The translations under genes were made by a program, and so were the position numbers. Shown here one piece after another: positions 32,025 to 43,900 of a stretch of DNA of 64,000 nucleotides (the first letter of the stretch is position 1; each line of letters begins with the position of its first letter). The notes below the pieces were generated by a model. The model searched no databases. It was not told the DNA's origin and saw only the letters and a list, made by a program, of their open reading frames with translations. The DNA is from Chloranthus sessilifolius (lineage: Eukaryota > Streptophyta > Magnoliopsida > Chloranthales > Chloranthaceae). The stretch spans positions 37,275,810-37,339,809 of the forward strand of contig CM037593.1 of assembly GCA_021018995.1 (NCBI GenBank). Direction: 5' to 3'.

Positions 32025-34514
32025 TACCATTGAAATGTCGTGATAAAGGAGATATAACCTTTTTTTATGAATGTAAATTCAGTTTAGAGGGGAGATGAAT
32101 TTCTAACCTGTTGTTCATTTATTGAATACATAAACAATCAATATAAGGCTCAGAAAACACTAATGGGTTTGAATCAGGAGTGTGATCTCGTGGATGTGAA
32201 GCACAGGATAGAGATTGAAAAGTTAGAGAATGAACATATTAGTGGAACTTGGGCACAACATGGAGCTGTAATCAAGACCATGATAAGAGAAATATAGGAA
32301 CTATTAAATAAGTCACTGATCTTTCTAAAAAAAATTTCCATGAAGATTTGAGATCCTGGTGGACTGGTAATGTCATTACACCTTGTAAATTAGTTTGACA
32401 ATTTTCTTTTTAAATAAAATGTAAAAAAATAAAATAAAATTACTTGGATATACTCGTTTTTATGGCTGATTATGATTATGATAGTGGTATACTAGAAGCA
32501 TTTTGTAAGTATTGATTATTTCATCTCTATTGTTGACATTCTTTTCTGTGTGGTGAGTATGCTTAGATATACACATATATTGCTCGATGGGGAGGTTATT
32601 TTATAGTGGTGTATTTTCATGCATGTTTGGAGGAATTTTCCTATCTCCCATTTTTATATGCTATCACGGCCTCAAATCATTATTCCAAGTACTTTTTCTC
32701 ACGTTAGTCCGATATATTTTGTTTATATTCAACAATGAGGACATTATTTTATTCAGTTTTGGGGATAAGGTTAAAATATTTTTCTTTTATTTGAATCCCT
32801 TTAAACCTTGTTTTGTTTCAATAATAAATCTTTTGTGAAATTCATGCTTAGAACACTCTTTCACATATTACTACGCTAGACACTTTGAGGTTGATAAATG
32901 CTTTTGAATTACGAACCTTAGGATTATTAGTGGAGACTTTTCCAGTGAGCTTTAAAACTTTTTTACGTTCTTGAGAGAAATTATACATAAATTCAGAGCT
33001 TTTTTATTACAAAATAAAAATTTTCATTCTTTTGTTGATAATCTCATGTATTTTCTGTTAGACCTATGACTAAGTATGAAATCTGAATGTACATTACTTT
33101 ATTAGAACATGTTTGAGATATACTTGAAGCAAATAGGCAATATTATCGATGAATGAGGACATAATTGAAGGCCATTTCTGAATCGTTTGAGCTAAAATGA
33201 CCCACCTAAATTGATTGTACTTTTCTAGTATCCTTTTGAACATTTTTAGTGTTTGCATGTTTCTTTGATAAGACACATTAATTCATATACCCTACAGAAT
33301 TTCTGAAATTTAATCTTAACCTTTTTATTTCTGAGAATTTGAGAATGAGGGATAAGATGAATTAAAGGAGGGTAAGTGAGGGAGGTACTAAATTGTAGTG
33401 TTTATATAAAAGAAAGTGAATAAGGGATAAGATGAATTAAAGGAGGGTAAGTGAGGGAGGTACTAAATTGTAGTGTTTATATAAAAGAAAGTGAATAAGG
33501 TCAAGTGGGGGAAAGAAGTATTCAAGAAGGGTAGTTAAGATAATTGGGAATTGACAAAAAAAAAAAAAAAACTAAAAAATTGAGTTTCACAAAATAAGAG
33601 AAAGTGAGAAAAGAAAGTTTCATACATAAAAAAAAAATTGAACAATAGTGAGAAGTTAGAAGAAAGAGATTTTGTAGAAAAAAAAAGCTGATATTATTAC
33701 ATCTTTTTCTAATTTCTCATAAATATTTTGAATCCTAATTTCCTTTCTTTTGAACCCTTAGCATAAGCCTCATTACAAACTTAAAAAGTACTTTATGATA
33801 TGATCTCAATTGGTAATTACCTTGGGGAGAGTAAATATATAAAATCTATGGTAATTGATATAGGATGCTTGAAATAGATAGTTATATTTGTATGAGATTT
33901 GCTTATAATTTTTAAAATTTGTTCTGCTTGTATTATGTGAGATCATTTACTTTTATTTAAATTGATCTCTCACACACATGCAAAAAATTAACCATCTCAC
34001 ATGAATGTTTATTTTTGAGAGCGTATATCAAAGTGAGGTTTGAGTCTAGTAAAAAAATTTAAAGGGTTCGTAGTTATAAGTGTTTAAAGATGGATAGTAT
34101 CTAGTTCTGATAAGCACACATATCACTCTTTGCATAAACAGATCAAAATTTTGATAGTTTAGTGCATAAAAATCTCTAATTTAATTTTTGTCATTACCTA
34201 ATTAAAGGTTGAAATTGTGAATGGTTTTCATGCTTATGAAAGTGTTATTCTTTTTTAAAACTAAATTTGAAATAGAGATTTTATTGGTATGTTTTAAAAG
34301 ATTTTTAAAAGTTTGTGAATAACTTCATTGTAAACCCTCAGGAGACACAACTCCTCCACTAGGGATCACCTAAGGATTTAAAGGTTTGTTATATATGTTA
34401 AATGCAATTGTATTTCCTATGAAAGTGACACTTACTTTTTTAAGTTGTTGGTTTATTTTTTGTATATTTTTCCCTTATCTTCGTTTGAGGACTAGTAAAG
34501 TGTAGGTTTGGGGG
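32025..34514 (+). other. G2 3' region after the C3 insertion
   Basis: The first 300 bp are the downstream half of the G2 coding remnant (frame broken, 'LPLKCRDKGD'-like start). From about 32440 the sequence is noncoding and parallels the G1 3' region (GATATACTCGTTTTTATGGCTGATTATG; GAGTATGCTTAGATATAC; TCAACAATGAGGACATT). It ends in polypurine GGTTTGGGGGTG before the LTR. There is no pol. Confidence 0.7.
33352..33500 (+). repeat. Perfect 75-bp tandem duplication in G2
   Basis: ATAAGATGAATTAAAGGAGG starts at 33352 and 33427. The two units look identical, so this is a recent slip in an otherwise old element, or an assembly duplication. Confidence 0.9.
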
Positions 34515-35925
34515 TGTAATAACTGTTGAAAGTTGTTAACATTTGATCTCTTACCCCAATAGATTGTCGTCCGATGAAAACTATTTAATTTATTTTGTAT
34601 AATTTTAGTGATTTACAAGTCTAAAGATAAGTTAAGCATAAAATAACTCAAGAGTTTAGAAAATAATGTAAAATATGCGCAACCTTGGGTCATCCAGAAC
34701 TTATCCCGACTTGCAGCTCTATTTTAACCTTTAAAATATTAAATTCGTGAAATTGCTATTTCACACAAAGCTGTAAGGCTCGTTATATTCTTTCCAAGCC
34801 ACAAGAATCACGTCAATCCGAGTTCATAGTTAAAGTTATGGCCAAAATACCGAGGATATGTCTATAGCCACGAAAATCGGAGAACTCGATCAATTAAATT
34901 TGAGGGTCGATCGATCGATTTTTGACCGAATTTTCACATGTTTAATGCGCGAAAATAAATTTAAGTCAGCTAAAGTGAAATATTAAGGTTACGGGGATAA
35001 CCCTATAAGTACCATGTTATGAGTTCAGGCTAGAGAGTTCTCTTTTTCAGTCTTTATCATTTTCTTCTACTTTTCTATCATTTTTAGCTTTATAGAAAGG
35101 GGATTAGCCCACTTTTTTACACAATCATAGCGGTTTCATGGATTAAAGTTGTTTTGTGAAGCTATTTAGAGATTTTATTTTGGTATTTTAATGGATTGTT
35201 TTTATTTTATTGTAATTTTTGTGTTGGGATGTGTAGCTAATCATTTAGAGTTTAAGTTCTAATGAATCCCATATGAGGATTCATACATAAATTAGATCTA
35301 TGGTTGGTATTTTATTAGATGCTTGTGTGGATTAATTGTCATGTGCTCTTGTCGTTTGGTGGGATATAATCATAAATTCGATATATGAGATTTAATCATG
35401 TTTTTACCATGATCTTAGATTTGTGATTACCATAATTTTAATTCAAATGCTAAAAAGTTAGACTCATTAATTCATTATGATTAGATCTTTTTAATACAGT
35501 GGGTGTTTTGACTCTTTTGTTTAGAGGAGTTGGAAGAGCATTAGATTAGGGTTTAATATTAATTTAATTGTCTTATTTTTTCATAGATTATGATTGATTT
35601 TAATAATTTATGTGGTGTTGCATCTATTCGATTCCAACCATTAGATTTAAAAATATGGATGATGAACTAAAGATGAGAGGATTTAGTATCCTAAATCTCC
35701 CTTTTTTCTTGTGAGTAATTTTATACTTCGTGGATTTGTTTAATCTTTCTACTTCTCATTTTTGGTAAGCTAGGTTAAGATTGGTGTAAACTCAATTAAG
35801 CTCTTAGAATGGTGCATTGTATCTTTTTAATTTCTACCTGACATCCTTGACTGACCTCATATTCTGCACTCGTTCAGTATAGTCTGACTCGTGCACTTGC
35901 GAGTATCACTTATAAATCAACAACA
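34515..35925 (+). repeat. G2 3' LTR
   Basis: Starts TGTAATAACTG after TAGGTTTGGGGG and ends ATCAACAACA before TSD TTAAG. It contains TCGATCGATCGATTTT near 34906, the G2 version of the palindromes of G1. Confidence 0.92.
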
Positions 35926-36135
35926 TTAAGGGTGGAAAATATATTACCCCTATTTACAATAAAATAACAAAACATATTACAACCCCCCTCCCTCAAATAG
36001 GAGAGAAACGTATTATTCCTACATATTATTGCATATCTGTGCAAGTTAAGAATACATGGTAAAACGTGGTAAAAATTCAACAAATTTATCATATTTTACG
36101 AGGTTCTATCAAAACAAACGCTCATAGTTCAATCA

Positions 36136-36330
36136 TTGTATAAATCTTTAACTTGTAGACCACTTATCAAGAAGTCATGCGTTAAATTGTGGAAGTTAAA
36201 GATTCCTTTGAAGATCAAGTTGTTTGGTTGGGGGATAGCTTGGGGTAGAATTTTAATTACCATTGATCGGCTAAGAAGAAGAGGGATATGTTGGTATTCA
36301 ACCGTAGGATCGTGGTGTGGCCCTTAAGCT
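36136..36330 (+). pseudogene. LINE zinc-binding RT-tail (zf-RVT) scrap
   Basis: 'KSLTCRPLIKKSCVKLWKLK' and 'IPLKIKLFGWGIAWGRILIT' with 'RLRRRGI' match the plant LINE block 'SLYxxL....LWKSKVPPKVKFFLWLLLRGRLLT..NLxRRG'. It ends without the cysteine pair. It is in the same orientation as 12644-12994. Confidence 0.65.
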
Positions 36331-36563
36331 ACGCACACGGTCAAATGTGGTCAAAGTATGGCTCTATTGTTCAACTTGGAGAGTAAGTGCAGGTCCACTT
36401 AGATTGGTCAATAAGTGGCTTGTAGATCAAGGGTTGTGATTTACCCAAGCTTTTTTTTTTTTTTAATGGAAAACAAACATTATTCTAAATCTGTCACTAC
36501 AATGTGAGAAATAGAAGGAGGATAGTACACTATTTCTATAGTTCCAGATTCCCCAGGCCAACA

Positions 36564-36956
36564 TCAGAAAAGTATAAAAGCTTTTTCCTTCTCTTTTAGT
36601 ATATAGATTAACCAGTCAAGAAAAGAAGCGGCAGAATGAGCATCACAAGGGAAACCCGGAGACGAAGCAAACCATAGTCTTTTAGCAATTGGGCACTCTT
36701 TAAGTGCATGAATGGTATCCTCAGGTTTCTTACCACATATTTCACAGATGGGTGAATCAACAACTATGGATTTCCGATGGAGATTGAAACACACAGGCAG
36801 TATGATCTTGCATGCCCTCCACACAAAGATTTTGACTTTATTAGGGATGGAACTGACCCAAATCCTATTCCAGAGGTGAGAGTGATTGCAGGCACTGAGT
36901 CCAGCCTGATAGTTGGTATCCATAAGTGTCTTGGCGATGAAGTAGGCACTTTTCAC
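36564..36956 (-). pseudogene. LINE ORF2 C-terminal zf-RVT domain
   Basis: Open for 130 codons: 'LWNRIWVSSIPNKVKIFVWRA' and 'CEICGKKPEDTIHALKECPIAKRLW', with Cx2C and the H/C pair of the plant LINE zinc-binding module all present. It stops in 'KEKEKAFILF'. Confidence 0.88.
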
Positions 36957-37377
36957 AGTGAATTTCCCATTTTTGGTGAATACCCATGCTATTTCATCAT
37001 CTCTCTCAAGCGCCGAAAGTAGAATTTGGAGGATAACATTAACATCTTCAAGGAAAAATTGGGATCAGACCAGCTCCTCATTCCATTTTTTGCGGATTAG
37101 ATCACTCGCCATAGAAACAGACTGTGCCTCTTTTGGGGCAATAATTTCAAAAGTAGACTCCCTAGGGATCCATTTGTTTCCCCAAATTTTAGTGTTTCGC
37201 CCATTACCAATTCGGTGAATAATCCAACTCTTGAGCAGATCTTTAGAGCCCCGTATACATCTCTACATGTATGACGGGTTTCGTCCACAATTAGCTTTTA
37301 TAAAGGATGTGTCTCGATAGTATTTAGCTTTCAAAACCTGAGCCGCCAAAGAATTGGAGAGTTTATCAGCCTCCACC

Positions 37378-39013
37378 TTATTTTGATAACATTGCCTTAT
37401 TGAAAACAGCCATGTCCTTGAAACCCATACCTCCCTCCTTTGAATTGCACATTTTTCCATGGCTCTTACCCCACCAAAACCATGCAATTGCCGGCATGTT
37501 CTCTTTGAGCACACGTGTAGGTAGATAAAAGCAACTCATCACATAAGTTGGGATCGCCGGTACAACCGCCTTTATGAGTGTTTCTTTGCCCACCTTCAAT
37601 AAAAGCTTGTCCTTCCACCTTGCAACTTTCCCCACACTCGATCAATAACTAAACCCAACCATTGGTTCTTTGATCTGCTAATCCATGACGGAAGACCCAG
37701 GTGTTTGTCATGAGGGAGAGCACTTTTTATTGCACATAATTTTTGGATATCTCGCTAGGTTGCCACATCAACATTTACTCTGCCTTGTTTGCTTTGAAGT
37801 AGAGCAAATTGTCATCTGCAAAAAGTAAATGTGAAATTTTGGGAGCACTACGGCAAATATGTACGCCCGAAATCAGCCCCTCAGTCATGGCGTTTGAACA
37901 TGAAAAGGAGCGCTACGGTAAATCTGTACGCCCGATATCAGCCCCTCAGTCATGGCATTTGAACATAAAGAGGAGAAAATTTCGGCACAAAGAATGAACA
38001 GATAGGGTGAGAGGGGATCCCCTTGCTGTATACCTCTCGTAGGAATAACATTGCCACATATTCTTCCATTTATCAAGAAACAGGAGACAGAGGTTACACA
38101 GTTCATTATCAAAGAGACCCATTTTTTATCAAAACCCAACTTTAGCATGCTTTCTTTCAATAAACCCCCCACTCAACCCGATCATCCCTCCCCCCCCTTC
38201 CTTTTTTTATTAAAAATTGGTTTATCTCATAGGCTACAAGGATGTCGTCAGATATTAATATGCCCGGGAAGGCACTTTGGTTACTGGATATAATGGAAGA
38301 TTAAATGGTTTTGAGTCTATTGGTTAGGACCTTAGAAATGAGTTTGTAGATTACATTGCAAAGGGCGAAATTCTTTCATATGCTTTGGGTTTTTCACCTT
38401 CAGTATCGAAACAATATGTGTGTGATTTATGTCAGAAATATCAGCATCCCCATTTAGAAATCGAATAACATAAGAGAGCACATCATGTTGAATAGTATTC
38501 CAAAATTCCGGGGGCTTTGAGAGGGTGCATTTGATCTAGTGCCAATAGAACTTCAGCAGGTATGAACTCCTTGGTTAGGGCATTGTTCTGGTCCTGATTG
38601 TTCCGCGGCTGAATGTGATGCAGAACTTCGAAAGCTGGTGGCTGCCCGCTGGAGGTAAACATGTCGCGATAGTAATTTCCAATGATAGATTGAACTTGGT
38701 CTGCATTGGTTCTCCATCTGCCATGATGATCAAATAGACCCACTATATGATTTCTCTTTCTCCTTGCCAAAGCCAGAGAATGGAAGTAAGCCGTGTTTCT
38801 ATCTCCTTCTTGCATCCACACATCTCTCGATCGTTGACGCCCCATCGCTTCTTTACGTTCTAAAATCTCATTCACCTCAAGCTTTGCATGTTTGATATTG
38901 CTTCCCAAAATAGAACTTTGAACCGGCCGAGAACACAGATTGCTAAGGTGGTGTATTTTAGCTTGTAGACGCTTCTCTACATTGCCGAAGGTATTCTGTG
39001 ATAACGACTCCAT
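37378..39013 (-). pseudogene. LINE ORF2 reverse transcriptase
   Basis: The piece at 39013-38483 has 'DVWMQEGDRNTAYFHSLALA' and 'RKRNHIVGLFDHHGRW', the pre-RT block. A broken stretch follows. 38172-37885 has 'GFDKKWVSLIMNCVTSVSCF' and 'PTRGIQQGDPLSPYLFILCA'. A second piece has 'HLLFADDNLLYFKA' (catalytic FADD, about 37840-37790). 37635-37378 has 'ARWKDKLLLKVGKETLIKAV' and 'FWWGKSHGKM'. A 65-bp tandem duplication at 37845-37974, just before FADD, shifts the frame. Several stops and shifts make it inactive. Confidence 0.9.
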
Positions 39014-39385
39014 GAGGTACTTGATCTTTTCATAAAGGTTTGAAGACTAGTAGGGCCCACCTTCATTTGTAGAGGACCAATTTTCTTTGATAAGACTGGT
39101 AGGGCCCACCTTCATAGAAGCATGATCCGAACTTGTTCTCGTCTGATTGTAAACTTTGTAGCTCGGAAATGTAGAACGCAATAGGTTATTTACCAACAAC
39201 CCTGTCACGCCTCTCTTCCACAAAATCTTCACCTTATCGAGTATTGGTCCATGTATATTTCAGCCCACAGTAACCCAATTCATCTAAATCGCAATCTTCC
39301 AAGCATCCATCTGATTTGCTGCCCAGATTCATTTTCCTCTTAAAATCTCCCACTACAAGCGAAGGGAGATAGGAAGAACTATGTA
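39014..39385 (-). pseudogene. LINE endonuclease C-terminal remnant
   Basis: 'FPSYKVYNQTRTSSDHASMKV' near 39170-39100 carries the SDH motif that ends the LINE apurinic-like endonuclease. A direct repeat of about 55 bp (GGTAGGGCCCACCTTCAT at 39055 and 39093) interrupts the join to the pre-RT region. Confidence 0.6.
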
Positions 39386-39825
39386 GTTTTCGCAGTTACT
39401 CCCAAGTTTTATGTCTATGAGACTGTGACTGATTTCGCCGTAGATTCCGGTAAATCTCCACGTAACATCAGCATCACTTGAAGTGACAATGCAGTAACAA
39501 ACCAAATTGACCAGTGGCCCGACCCAACCTAACAGGACCGTCCAACAGCCCACTGGAACTGGTCCATTGGACCCACTCAAGGGCCCACTGGGCCCGGTTA
39601 GATCCGTCAACGTCCAAAGGTGAACTGCGATGGCACAGGTGCTGTCCTAGAAGTGTATACATGCACATGATGTTACACTTCATACGTTTGAACTATAACC
39701 CCTAGTTCGGATGAAAGGGTTTTTGTCCCTTGTGGATCATTTGAAGTTTATGATAAATCTATGGTAAAGACACACATATAGGAATCCTAAGTTCTCCAAT
39801 GTCTTTGCAGTAATATATAGATTTA
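39386..39825. other. Spacer between LINE and Copia-2
   Basis: A GC-richer patch (39500-39610) with repeated GGxCCACTGG/GGGCCC words. No gene, LTR or primer site is recognised. Confidence 0.4.
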
Positions 39826-40860
39826 TTGTCCATTACTAAACACTTAGCAGGTGTTGAGCCCTTATCTGGGCACAACTATGAAAACTGGAAGATGGGAATT
39901 GATGTAGTCCTCGGGATCCTAGATATGTCTTTTCTTCTGACCACGCCTAAGCCCGCAACCATCACTCCAGATTCTTCTGAAGCGGATAGGACTTACTTTC
40001 AAAAGTCGGAACGAGCCAATCAAGGTATCAAATATCGGCCGGCAATACCTATCGGTTTTTCAGCAAACCAATATGTATCGGTATCCAAGTCGGTATTGGT
40101 ATCGGCCGATATGTATCCGGTATCCGTTGATACCTATATTTTTTTATTTTTAAAAAAAGAAAAGAAAATAAAATAGGTTCGTATCGGTCCTCCAAGGACC
40201 GATACCAATTTCATTACCTTGGGCAATTGTGATTATTAGGGCCATTGTTGGTGTATCATTTCGAGGGGACATTCCTGAAACTGATACCGCTTCTGAGCTG
40301 CTCAAATTGATCAAGAGGTTGGAAATAAGAAACAGGTGGTTTATGATTTCATGTATGATCTCATGAACTTTAGGTATGACAGTAACAGGAATGTTCGAGA
40401 CCATTTGTTGAAATTGTCTAAAATCTACTTGGGAATAAAGGAATACGGCTTACAAATAGATGAAGAACTGATCGCATATATTGGCATTGCATCTCTTCCT
40501 GAAGCATTTGATATTTTTTATAACGGCTAGGAGCAGCAGCGGGATCTAAATAAGCTAACTCAAATGTGTTAGATGGAAGAGAAGAGGCTGAAGGGAGAGA
40601 AGCATGAGTCGGCTCATATGAGCATTACTTCATCGAGCAGAAAGAATTTCAAGAAGAAAAGAGTTTCGTAAAAGTCAGAAGGGAAACCAGTCACAATACA
40701 AATTCAGTATAAAGGAAAAGGTCAAGGCAAGTTTTCAAGTAAGGTTGCTCGCCATCAAGGATCTCAAGGAAGTGAGACCGGTTGTTGTTTCTGCGGGGAA
40801 AAGGGTCACTTCAAGAGCCAGTGCATAAATTATAAGAAGTGCCTAGCTAGACAACATGAA
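39826..40860 (+). pseudogene. Copia-2 gag
   Basis: Starts in the open frame around 'ITKHLAGVEPLSGHNYENWK' and 'IDVVLGILDM', a typical Copia gag N-terminus. It is interrupted by a MITE at 40020-40215 and resumes as 'IVIIRAIVGVSFRGDIPETD' in a new frame, then 'NFRYDSNRNVRDHLLKLSKI' and 'IASLPEAFDIFY'. The CCHC knuckle is intact at about 40785-40830 (CCFCGEKGHFKSQC). Stops near 40530, 40571 and 40669. Confidence 0.88.
40020..40215. mobile_element. Small MITE rich in GTATCGGCC in Copia-2 gag
   Basis: Terminal inverted pair CAAGGTATCAAATATCGG / CCGATACCAATTTCATTACCTTG, with an interior of repeated TATCGGCCGATA and TATCGGTATC words. Flanks AGCCAAT and GGCAATT suggest a short imperfect target duplication. 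The gag reading is broken exactly over this segment and resumes after it. Confidence 0.65.
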
Positions 40861-42490
40861 GGCATACCTATGGCTTTAGTTATTTCGCAGAATTTTTCTA
40901 TAGATTGTCCTCCTCAGTCATGGGTGGTTGGCTCCGGTGCTATCGTGCATATTACGCACTCTTTTAAGACGCTCAGAGATCGTAGAAAACCCAGACCGGA
41001 GGATAGTCTTTTTCTTGGAAACGACCAGGGATGCAAGTGGAGGGCATTGGCACTTGCACTTTAGTTTTAGATTTTGGACATTCTTTACTTTTGCAAAGGA
41101 CTTTCTACATCCCCTCTTTTAGACGGAGCATTATTTCTCTCCAGACTTGCATATTCTGGCTACACTTTTACTTTTAGTAGTTCAGACATGCTTATTTATT
41201 TTGATGGTGTTGTGATTGGTCGTGGTTTACTTGTTGATGGCTTATATTTTTTGACTATTGATTCCTCTCACACTATTGCATTAGTATTTGAGGCAGTGAG
41301 TTCCACACATCCCAAGTCGAAGAAGCACTCCTTGATGACTGATAAGTCCACAGTTTTATGGCATCGAAGATTGGGCCATATATCCTTGAAGCGGATCGGG
41401 TTCATAGTGAAATCTGGGATTCTCCCTTCTCTAGACTTCTCTGATTTCGATCCATGTGTTGATTGTGTCAAAGGTAAAATGACTAAACACAGAAAGGTCG
41501 AAGCTAGTAGATCTACAGAGATTTTGGGACTGATTCACACATATATTTGTGGCCCATTTCTGATTGCCGCTTGAGGCGGTAAGAGGTACTTCATCACTTT
41601 TATTAATGATTACTCTCGCTACACTTACGTCTATCTGTTAGAAACTAAGGATCAGTCTTTAAATGTTTTCAAAGACTATCAGTTAGAAGTTGAAAGACAC
41701 TCTCCCAGAAAATTAAAAGGGTCGTTCTAATAGAGGTGGAGAATACTTTGGAAAATGGGTTCCGGTGGAGTCAATTGTGGACCATTCGTTGATTATCTGT
41801 AAACACAAGGTATAGTATCAGCATACTTATCTCCTGACACTCCACAACATAATGACGTCTGTGAAAGAAGGAATCGAACTATCAAGAGGTCGTCAGAAGC
41901 ATGTTGAGTCATCCAATGCTGAAGGAAGAGTTTTGGGGTGAGGCCTTGAAAACTGACGTCTAAATTTTGAATAGAGTTCCATGTAAGGTTGCACCCAACT
42001 CCGTATAAGAGGTGGACTACCAAGGATCCTAAGCTTGGACATCTGCATGTTTCGGGTAGTGAAGCTGAAGCTAAATTTTACAATCCAAACATCAAGAAGC
42101 TGGATCCTCATATAGTCAGTTGTTACTTTATTAGCTACGCCTACAGATCAAGAACATGGAGATTATATTGCCCTGGTAGACCTGTAGATATTGTTGAGAC
42201 AAATGGGAGTTGGCATCAGAGTGACATTTCTTTTCTCGAGACTTCAGATTTAGAGTTTATTCTCATACCTTGTACAGTACCTGTTTCATCTATCTCTCCA
42301 ATTTTGGTTGAGACCAACACTTCTGTTCCCTCAATCTCTGAGGTTCCTACATATCAACCTCCACAGAGTTTGATTCCACCATCTCCGTTATCGCCTACCC
42401 CATCTGCTCCGTTTAGAAGATCGGAAAGGCCACGCAAACCTGCTATTTCTTATTGTTACGAGGTTCATCTTCAAGAAGAATAAAATGAAG
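40861..42490 (+). pseudogene. Copia-2 protease and integrase
   Basis: The protease site reads 'WVVGSGAIVHITHSF': the catalytic aspartate of DSGA is glycine, so it is dead at the key residue. 'VLWHRRLGHISLKRI', 'DFDPCVDCVKGKMTK' (HHCC finger complete) and 'LIHTYICGPF' (first D of HTD replaced by Y) follow, then 'FINDYSRYTYVYLLET', 'TPQHNDVCERRNRTIKRS' (E present), and 'LDPHIVSCYFISYAYRSRTW'. A Pro/Ser-rich linker ('IPPSPLSPTPSAPFRRSERPRKP') ends at 42483. Stops and shifts occur near 41574, 41730 and 41905-41990. Confidence 0.9.
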
Positions 42491-43900
42491 AAGTTGGCCT
42501 TGATGATCCTTTGACCTTCAAGCAGGTCATGGAGAGTAATGAGTCTCAACATTGGCAGGAGGGCATGAGAGAGGAGTTACTCTCTATGGATAAGAATAAG
42601 GTTTGGGACCTTATAATTTTACCAAAGGATCGAAAGGCCGTCGAATGTAAATGGATAAAACCAAGAGAAACTTTAGTGGTGGCATTGAAAGGTTTAAAGT
42701 TCGATTAATCACTGAGAGTTTCAGACAGAAGGAAGAATAGATTTTGAAGAGACATATTCTCCAGTCTCTATGAAAGATTCACTACGGATTGTTATGGCAC
42801 TCGTTGCACACTTCGATCTTGAATTGCATCAAATGGATGTGAAAATTTCTTTCCTTAATGGAGATCTCAAAGAAGATCTATATATATGTGACCCAACCAG
42901 AGGGTTTTGAGATTAAGGGGAAGGAATATCTCGTGTGCAAATTGAGAAAGTTTATTTATGGACTTAAGCAGGCTTCCAAGCAGTGGTATCTTAGGTTTGA
43001 TGAGATTATCACTAGTTAGGGGTTTGTAGAGACTGGTAGATCGTTGCATATACCTGAAATTCAGTGGGAGCAGATTTCTGATTTTGGTACTATACGTTGA
43101 TAATATACTTCTTGCTTCCAATGACATCCACATGTTGCACGATACGAAAGGTTTTCTCTCAAAAGGTTTTGATATAAAAGATATGGGAAATGCTAAGTAT
43201 GTACTTGGCATTAAAATACATCATGATCGCGCAGCCGGTTGTTTAGGCCTTTCTCAAAAGGGTTATATATTGAAAAGGTATTCAAAAGGTATGATATGGA
43301 CAGGTGTGCACCTGATGAAGCCCCTGTTCTTAAGGGTGACGTTATTTCCCAAGATCAATAGCCTAAAACTAAGGCCGAGAGAAGACAGGACTATCAAAAA
43401 GAGTATGCCTCTATTGTTGGCAGTCTAATGTATACCATGGTTTGTTGTCTTCAACCTGATATTACTTTTGTTGTCAAACAGCTATGTAGATATCAAACTA
43501 ATCTGGGTATAGCTCATTGAAAAGTTGCGAAGAAAGTGCTTCAATACTTACAAAGAATGAAAGATTTTATATTAACTTATCGGAAGTCAAATGAACTAAG
43601 GATAGGATACACTAGTTCTGATTTTGTTGGCTGTAACGATTCCTGTAGATCTACTGCTACGTATTTGTTCCTACTTGCCGATGGTGTTGTTTCTTGCAGA
43701 AATGCCAAGATGGCTCTCACCACCGATTCGACTATGTACGTTGAATACATTGGTTGCTATGCGGCTACTCGCCATGTTCTATGGTTGAGAAATTTTATTG
43801 GAGGTTTGCTTGTGGTGGATTTGATCCAAAGGCCTTTTGTTCTATTACTGACAACTTGGCTACTACACAGCATGTGAAGAATGGCAAGTAGACTCGGAGA
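42491..43900 (+). pseudogene. Copia-2 reverse transcriptase and RNase H
   Basis: 'TFKQVMESNESQHWQEGMRE' and 'VWDLIILPKDRKAVECKWI', then 'AHFDLELHQMDVKISFLNGD' (first catalytic D), a frameshift near 42885, 'YGLKQASKQWYLRFDE', and 'LVLYVDNILLASNDIHML', in which YVDD has become YVDN. The RNase H part has 'RIGYTSSDFVGCNDSCRSTA' and 'TDSTMYVEYIGCYAATRHVL', with the expected Asp of the DAD triad altered to SSD. Key catalytic residues are lost in both domains. Confidence 0.9.

Larger units (their letters stand above)
13043..35925 (+). mobile_element. Outer Ty3/Gypsy element G2 (gag-only), carrying nested insertions
   Basis: LTRs at 13043-14474 (TG...ATCAACAACA) and 34515-35925 (TG...ATCAACAACA) are flanked by an exact 5-bp target duplication, TTAAG (13038-13042 and 35926-35930). 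The primer site at 14481 and the polypurine tract just before 34515 fit. Without the nested elements C3 and G1 the element is about 6.2 kb: a decayed gag region and a long 3' noncoding region, with no protease, reverse transcriptase or integrase. The 3' region and LTR resemble those of G1, so G2 looks like a non-autonomous relative of the Athila/Tat-type plant Gypsy group. Confidence 0.9.
36451..39385 (-). mobile_element. L1-type LINE, 5'-truncated, minus strand
   Basis: The poly(A) tail appears as T14 at 36451-36464. Reading leftward from about 39385 it shows remains of endonuclease, a pre-RT region, reverse transcriptase and the zinc-binding tail. No ORF1 is seen, so it is 5' truncated, as usual for LINEs. 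I could not prove a target duplication. Confidence 0.85.
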
